DNA of 64,000 nt, taken from assembly GCF_910592395.1 (NCBI RefSeq), contig NC_088323.1, positions 1,302,001 to 1,366,000 of the forward strand, read 5' to 3'. This document shows positions 60,601 to 64,000 of this stretch, in pieces. This DNA is from Lineus longissimus (taxonomy: Eukaryota > Nemertea > Pilidiophora > Heteronemertea > Lineidae). The notes below the pieces were generated by a model that was given only the letters and a program-made list of their open reading frames with translations, ran no database searches and was not told the origin of the DNA. The first letter of the stretch is position 1; each line of letters begins with the position of its first letter. The position numbers and the translations under genes are program-made.

Positions 60601-61646
60601 GCGGAACCTCAGTTGAGCCGTACTTCTGTGGGATAGGCCTCTTCTGACTACCTGTGTTTCACTCTGAAGACACTTTTGGAGATCAAATGACAGCAGAGCT
60701 TCTTGATTCTTTGTTCAACAGTCATTCTGAAAAATTTAAAGAAAGGCAGAGGACTGCCAACCCCATTTTCAGAGGTTATGGACTCTCTACCAATCCCTAG
60801 TTAAAACCTGCTTTGATAAGAGAGGCCCTTAGTTCTCACCAAACCCCACATTTGAACTGTAAAATCAGTTGGCCAAAGCATTCAGCTGGTGGCACACCTT
60901 CGCCATCTAGCGGGAAGAAGCGAAACTAAAGCCCTTGAAGTAGAATCCTTGGCGGGAACTTGATTTTCGATGGAGACGATTTTGGTGCGCTAATCTGATT
61001 TTATGGACTTTTATGAGCCAAATTAGGTTGAATGGATCATATTTCAACCAAAAAATGGAAGTGGATGGATGTTTTGAAAAAGAATACTTTTATATTGGAT
61101 TTTATTGACGAACACCTCTAGTTTATAAGGCCAGGTGAAATAGAACAATTCCGCCTCATACTTTTTGTCAAATTGCATTCGAAAATCGTGTATTTCAGCA
61201 TTTTCCTGTTTCTCAAGGCCTCGTAATAACACTAGACTACTCATTTTCAACAGCAAAAAGGAAGCGTATGAACTATTTCCTTTTGATTTAAAATTGATAT
61301 GGCTGCCTTTATAAACACCTGAAGTTGCCAGATCCAGGTGAAATATTTCATTTCCGTTACTTATGTGACCATAGGAGGGGTTTTTCCTTAGCCGCCTATG
61401 CATTGACTGTACATACGCTGGACGTCGCGGTAGCGTCATGGCCGCGCCTGCGCACTACCCGATGGTAGCGAAAGTTGGTAATGCCATCCATGTCCCAAAG
61501 TAGACTCGTGCCGTCCGTCCTCGCCGGGCTGTTCATGTAGAAGACTAGGGAGTCCACACAGTGCAGGGACGTGCACATCTTCTGGAGGTGGTACCGCAGG
61601 GCGAACTTGAAGGCCGAGGGGTGGATTTCGTGGGTTTCTGTATTGC
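57682..61646 (-). CDS. 3' part of a caspase-like-fold gene, probably catalytically dead
   Basis: Exons in transcript order: 61646-61417, 58276-58022 and 57900-57682. All joins are phase 0 and the first shown exon begins in phase 1, so 5' exons are missing (not found to 64000). The stop is at 57682. The order of elements follows a C13/C14 (legumain/caspase-like) p20 fold: HCVDSLVFYMNSPARTDGTS, where active enzymes have a hydrophobic strand then SGHG; then YTLAELMSDIEDCAARQVHL and IIDQSYSG, where active enzymes have a D-x-C-x-SG strand. Neither the His nor the Cys of the dyad is present (NSPA; DQSYSG). I therefore infer a pseudo-protease. The last exon (ASEKVMTRSR to APTI) shows nothing known. 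The donor of exon 61417 could also lie 51 nt earlier (CATCGG|GTAGTG), which is also in frame. The chromodomain gene is nested in the 3.1-kb intron on the other strand. Confidence 0.6.
58537..59808 (+). CDS. Chromodomain protein, two exons
   Basis: Exons: 58537-58722 and 59269-59808. The total is 726 nt, 241 aa. The chromodomain spans about 49-105: YFIERIITKKKEGKSLQYLV, then QWRGFGLYDVTWEP and AWIDQF. The aromatic-cage positions typical for methyl-lysine binding (Tyr/Phe51-52, Trp72, Phe75) are present. The basic N-terminus (YNLRKKNVNY) and the C-terminal part (for example LPENWWYRLDKKGQGVKV) match nothing I know. The single intron uses a GC donor (AAAGAG|GCAAGT), which joins KKKE to GKSL in the middle of the domain; a GT donor 6 nt further would break the frame. 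The start at CAAGATGG is in good context. A poly(A) signal lies at 60497. A chromatin-reader role is inferred. The protein is too short for CDY, CHD or SUV39 types and could be a domesticated element. Confidence 0.85.
59809..61416. other. 3' UTR of the chromodomain gene and host-gene intron
   Basis: The 3' UTR probably runs to about 60520. It contains a C16 run (60055-60070) and ends with AATAAA at 60497-60502 followed by T-rich sequence. The rest is intron of the minus-strand caspase-like gene, with no other exon supported. Confidence 0.5.
60497..60502 (+). terminator. AATAAA poly(A) signal of the chromodomain gene
   Basis: This canonical hexamer lies 690 nt after the stop codon, in an AT-rich 3' UTR, with a GT/T-rich stretch immediately downstream. 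Confidence 0.65.
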
Positions 61647-64000
61647 CTGAAGAACACAAGAACATGAAAGATTGAGTTTTGTAACTCGAAGACTTCAAAA
61701 ATGTTTTGGGTTGGACGCGTCGTTGTACAGACACAGCTGAAGTGATTGGTTGTCAGAAAATCCTGTAGTCAGCATGTCCGCTCGCAAAAAATACATTGAG
61801 TGGTCTCAAACAGAACTAATGTGTCACAATGAATTTGCCGAGAAAGCCGCGGTTCAACAAACAGTTGAGGGAAAAAAATCAAATACTTCAACCAGATTAG
61901 GTTATCAGAACTTCGACATGATGCTACGTTAATTGGGCACATGCGGTTAATACTTCAAAAACAGCACCCGCGCGCCATTTCATCAAAAGATGCTGCTGAA
62001 TTTCAAATGTCAAATCATTAGAGATTATTTATTGAAGAGACGGGCTGTTATTAATAAAGACAACGCAAGGAACATTCCTTCAAACATCAAAGTAGACTCC
62101 TGTCTTTAGCCTTTGCCTCTGACTGGTAAAACTTTACGCTGATGAAGCGTCTGTAAGTTGTACAAAAAGACTAACCGTGCCTTTAGACGCGCGGAACGCG
62201 CAATCAGAAACCAACAAGCCGAGAGAAAGGATTTCAAAGTATCTCTATATCCGTAACTTATCTAATCAATCCTAAGAAGCAGTCTTTACAAGCCTTTACG
62301 TCCCGCCAAATGAAAAGATTGGAACTCTCTGATCATGCCTTTGCCACAGAAAGCGATCGCCTCGCTCCAAGTTTCAAAGCGTTCAGCAACACAAAGAGCG
62401 TCCTTTACTCTTGATTATAGACAACAATTTCAAAGGCTTAGAGCAAAGACGCTGGCTTTGAGTTGAGGAATGGCTTTATGGCCTCAGTGACGAATGCACA
62501 GTGTCTCTAACCTCTCGCCGAGCGATCATACGAATGGTACGGTACATTCAAAAGGAGATAACCGGTCGGTCTGTCCAGCTAGAGGTACTCGCTTCTCCAC
62601 GAGGCTGTGCATGTTTGATATCTGTTTCTAATTTACCGAGATCAGAATTGAGTAGAAATTACCCAATGGCTATACGCGTGTGACACGTCATCATGTCGTA
62701 ATGTCCAATCAGAACAACTCAATCGCGTTTCACCGTGCTAGCGATACGCAAGAACCAATCGCAAGGGAACATTTCATAAGTGACCTTGACCTTGACCGCT
62801 ACTGTAAGGTCAATCTGCAGTGCAGTGTGCCGGCCGCTATCGGCAATTCAGTTTGAATATAAAGCTTGACACATCAGTGCCGGGTCGAGCTAAAGAAAGG
62901 CCCAAAATACGATGTAACACCGAATGCGGTTATAGTTACATTGATCTCTCAATGTAGCTGAAAACAGTCAAAGCGATGACACAGCTGCTCTATATAACAG
63001 CCCAACTATGTCTTTGTGTTGTAACCGCCAGGTTGTGGTTCAACATATCGGTTAAATGATGAAACAAAAACAAATCCAAGTTAATAAGGTAAGGTTAAGT
63101 AAAGTCTAGAGGAAACATTTTCAAAAAAAGTCAGTCAATTGCTCACTGATTGATACACCGCTAAAACTGTTGGTTTGAATCGGTTCCAATCAAGTAATCA
63201 AGGGAGATAATTTGATTTAGATCAAAGGTGTCGGTGTCTTTGATGTCCGCTTACCTGTAATTGATAGTATGTACTGCTACTTGGTGTTTCTACATAGTTA
63301 ATGCGTGTAACGGCTGGTTTCGTAGCATATTAAGTGGGTTTGTGTGTGGTACTAGTATATCACCTTGTTGATATAAGATGATTTAGTAGCAAATGCACTT
63401 TTAGTTGAGGTTTTCCGGGTTCCTGTCATGCCTGTGGTTCAAAGGACTTGACTGCACTAATCATGTGGTTAGCTTGGTTTTGCCGCAGTTATGTGGGCGT
63501 GTACGATGAAAACCCATTCACGCCAACTTAGAACTCGAGGCAAAACCAAGTATGTAAACCAACTTTTTACTTGAATTAAAAGCACGGTCCACATTCGCAG
63601 CAAAGCAGCGTCCACCACGAATTCGGAGCATGACCAATGTCAACCAATTTTGAATCGTTTCACGATCTTTTCTACCATCTTTATTTCTGTGTTAGTGACC
63701 AGAAACTCACGAAAGCATTATACTGACTTCATTGCGCAACTCAGTCAACCATGACCATAATAAGGTTAATATCGCTAACTGGTAGATTGGTAATTAACAG
63801 ATAGTATCACAGTCATACAATCAATTATTAATCAATCTTAATTAGTCTCTTTGATGTCCGGACTTCAAAGAACGCGCCGACAAACGTTGGTCAGTTATCT
63901 CTGCTGCAGGGGTCAGTAAGTATAGTAACGGAGCCGAACTATTCAAACAGAAGCAGAACAAGCCAAAAGCTTATTTGAAATTGCATGACAAGGGAACCTA
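61647..64000. other. Region without recognised coding sequence
   Basis: Missing 5' exons of the caspase-like gene could lie here or beyond, but none was recognised. Two places look regulatory: the nuclear-receptor half-sites and TATA box at 62781-62863, and an AT-rich TAAT cluster at about 63770-63845. The word ctttgatgtccg occurs twice (about 63239 and 63851). Confidence 0.45.
62781..62863 (+). promoter_or_regulatory. Candidate promoter: nuclear-receptor half-sites plus TATA box
   Basis: TGACCTTGACCTTGACC (62781-62797) is a run of overlapping AGGTCA-type half-sites with the TCAAGGTCA extension preferred by monomeric receptors such as ERR or SF-1. Another AGGTCA is at 62807-62812. TATAAA follows at 62858-62863. 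This would start a plus-strand transcript near 62890 whose coding exons would lie beyond the window. Confidence 0.4.

Noticed and set aside
61750-61932. 60-codon plus-strand frame (MSENPVV start)
   Set aside because: Its length is near chance in this window, and no conserved motif or poly(A) signal supports a gene.

Overview
The window is eukaryotic. Every gene model needs spliceosomal introns (mostly GT-AG, often 60-1500 nt), and there are poly(A) signals, microsatellites, MITE-like elements and a LINE 3' end. The gene set is bilaterian. One Ste20-type OSR1/SPAK kinase, where vertebrates carry two paralogues, together with abundant TAGGCCTA and ACATGT words, fits a marine invertebrate, perhaps an echinoderm or hemichordate. 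The species cannot be fixed from the sequence.

Layout: 1-10125 has no recognisable coding sequence and is probably intron or intergenic. 10126-11171 (+) is the last exon of a fibronectin-III single-pass membrane protein. 15752-15910 (-) is a lone first exon resembling the UPF0415/C7orf25 family. 17577-19665 (+) is a complete 5-exon secernin. 21928-24631 (-) is METTL18, a protein-histidine methyltransferase. It lies head-to-head, 221 bp away, with a 13-exon ceramide kinase (24853-31735, +) that has a second, homologous terminal exon at 32218. 35942-38915 (-) is a PNKD-type metallo-beta-lactamase-fold protein, head-to-head with a PBZ-PBZ-PARP-BRCT protein (39316-43251, +). 47268-55888 (-) is the OSR1/SPAK kinase, with a 945-nt symmetric cassette exon. 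57682-61646 (-) is the 3' part of a caspase-like-fold gene that has lost its catalytic dyad. A chromodomain gene (58537-59808, +) is nested in its intron. Up to 64000 there are only possible regulatory sequences.

Exon boundaries were assigned by splice consensus and by reading-frame closure. SCRN, METTL18, CERK, PNKD, PARP, OSR1 and the chromodomain gene all close to an integral number of codons from start to stop. The genes do not form one pathway. The compact head-to-head pairs METTL18/CERK and PNKD/PARP probably share promoters.

Most notable points: (1) a PAR-reading (two PBZ) plus PAR-writing (H-Y-E triad) plus BRCT protein, with a decayed tandem copy of its catalytic exon; (2) duplicated alternative last exons in ceramide kinase; (3) a 315-codon in-frame cassette inserted between the kinase domain and S-motif of OSR1/SPAK; (4) three GC-AG introns among about 55; (5) a roughly 166-bp near-perfect palindrome upstream of secernin; (6) a pseudo-protease with a gene nested inside it.
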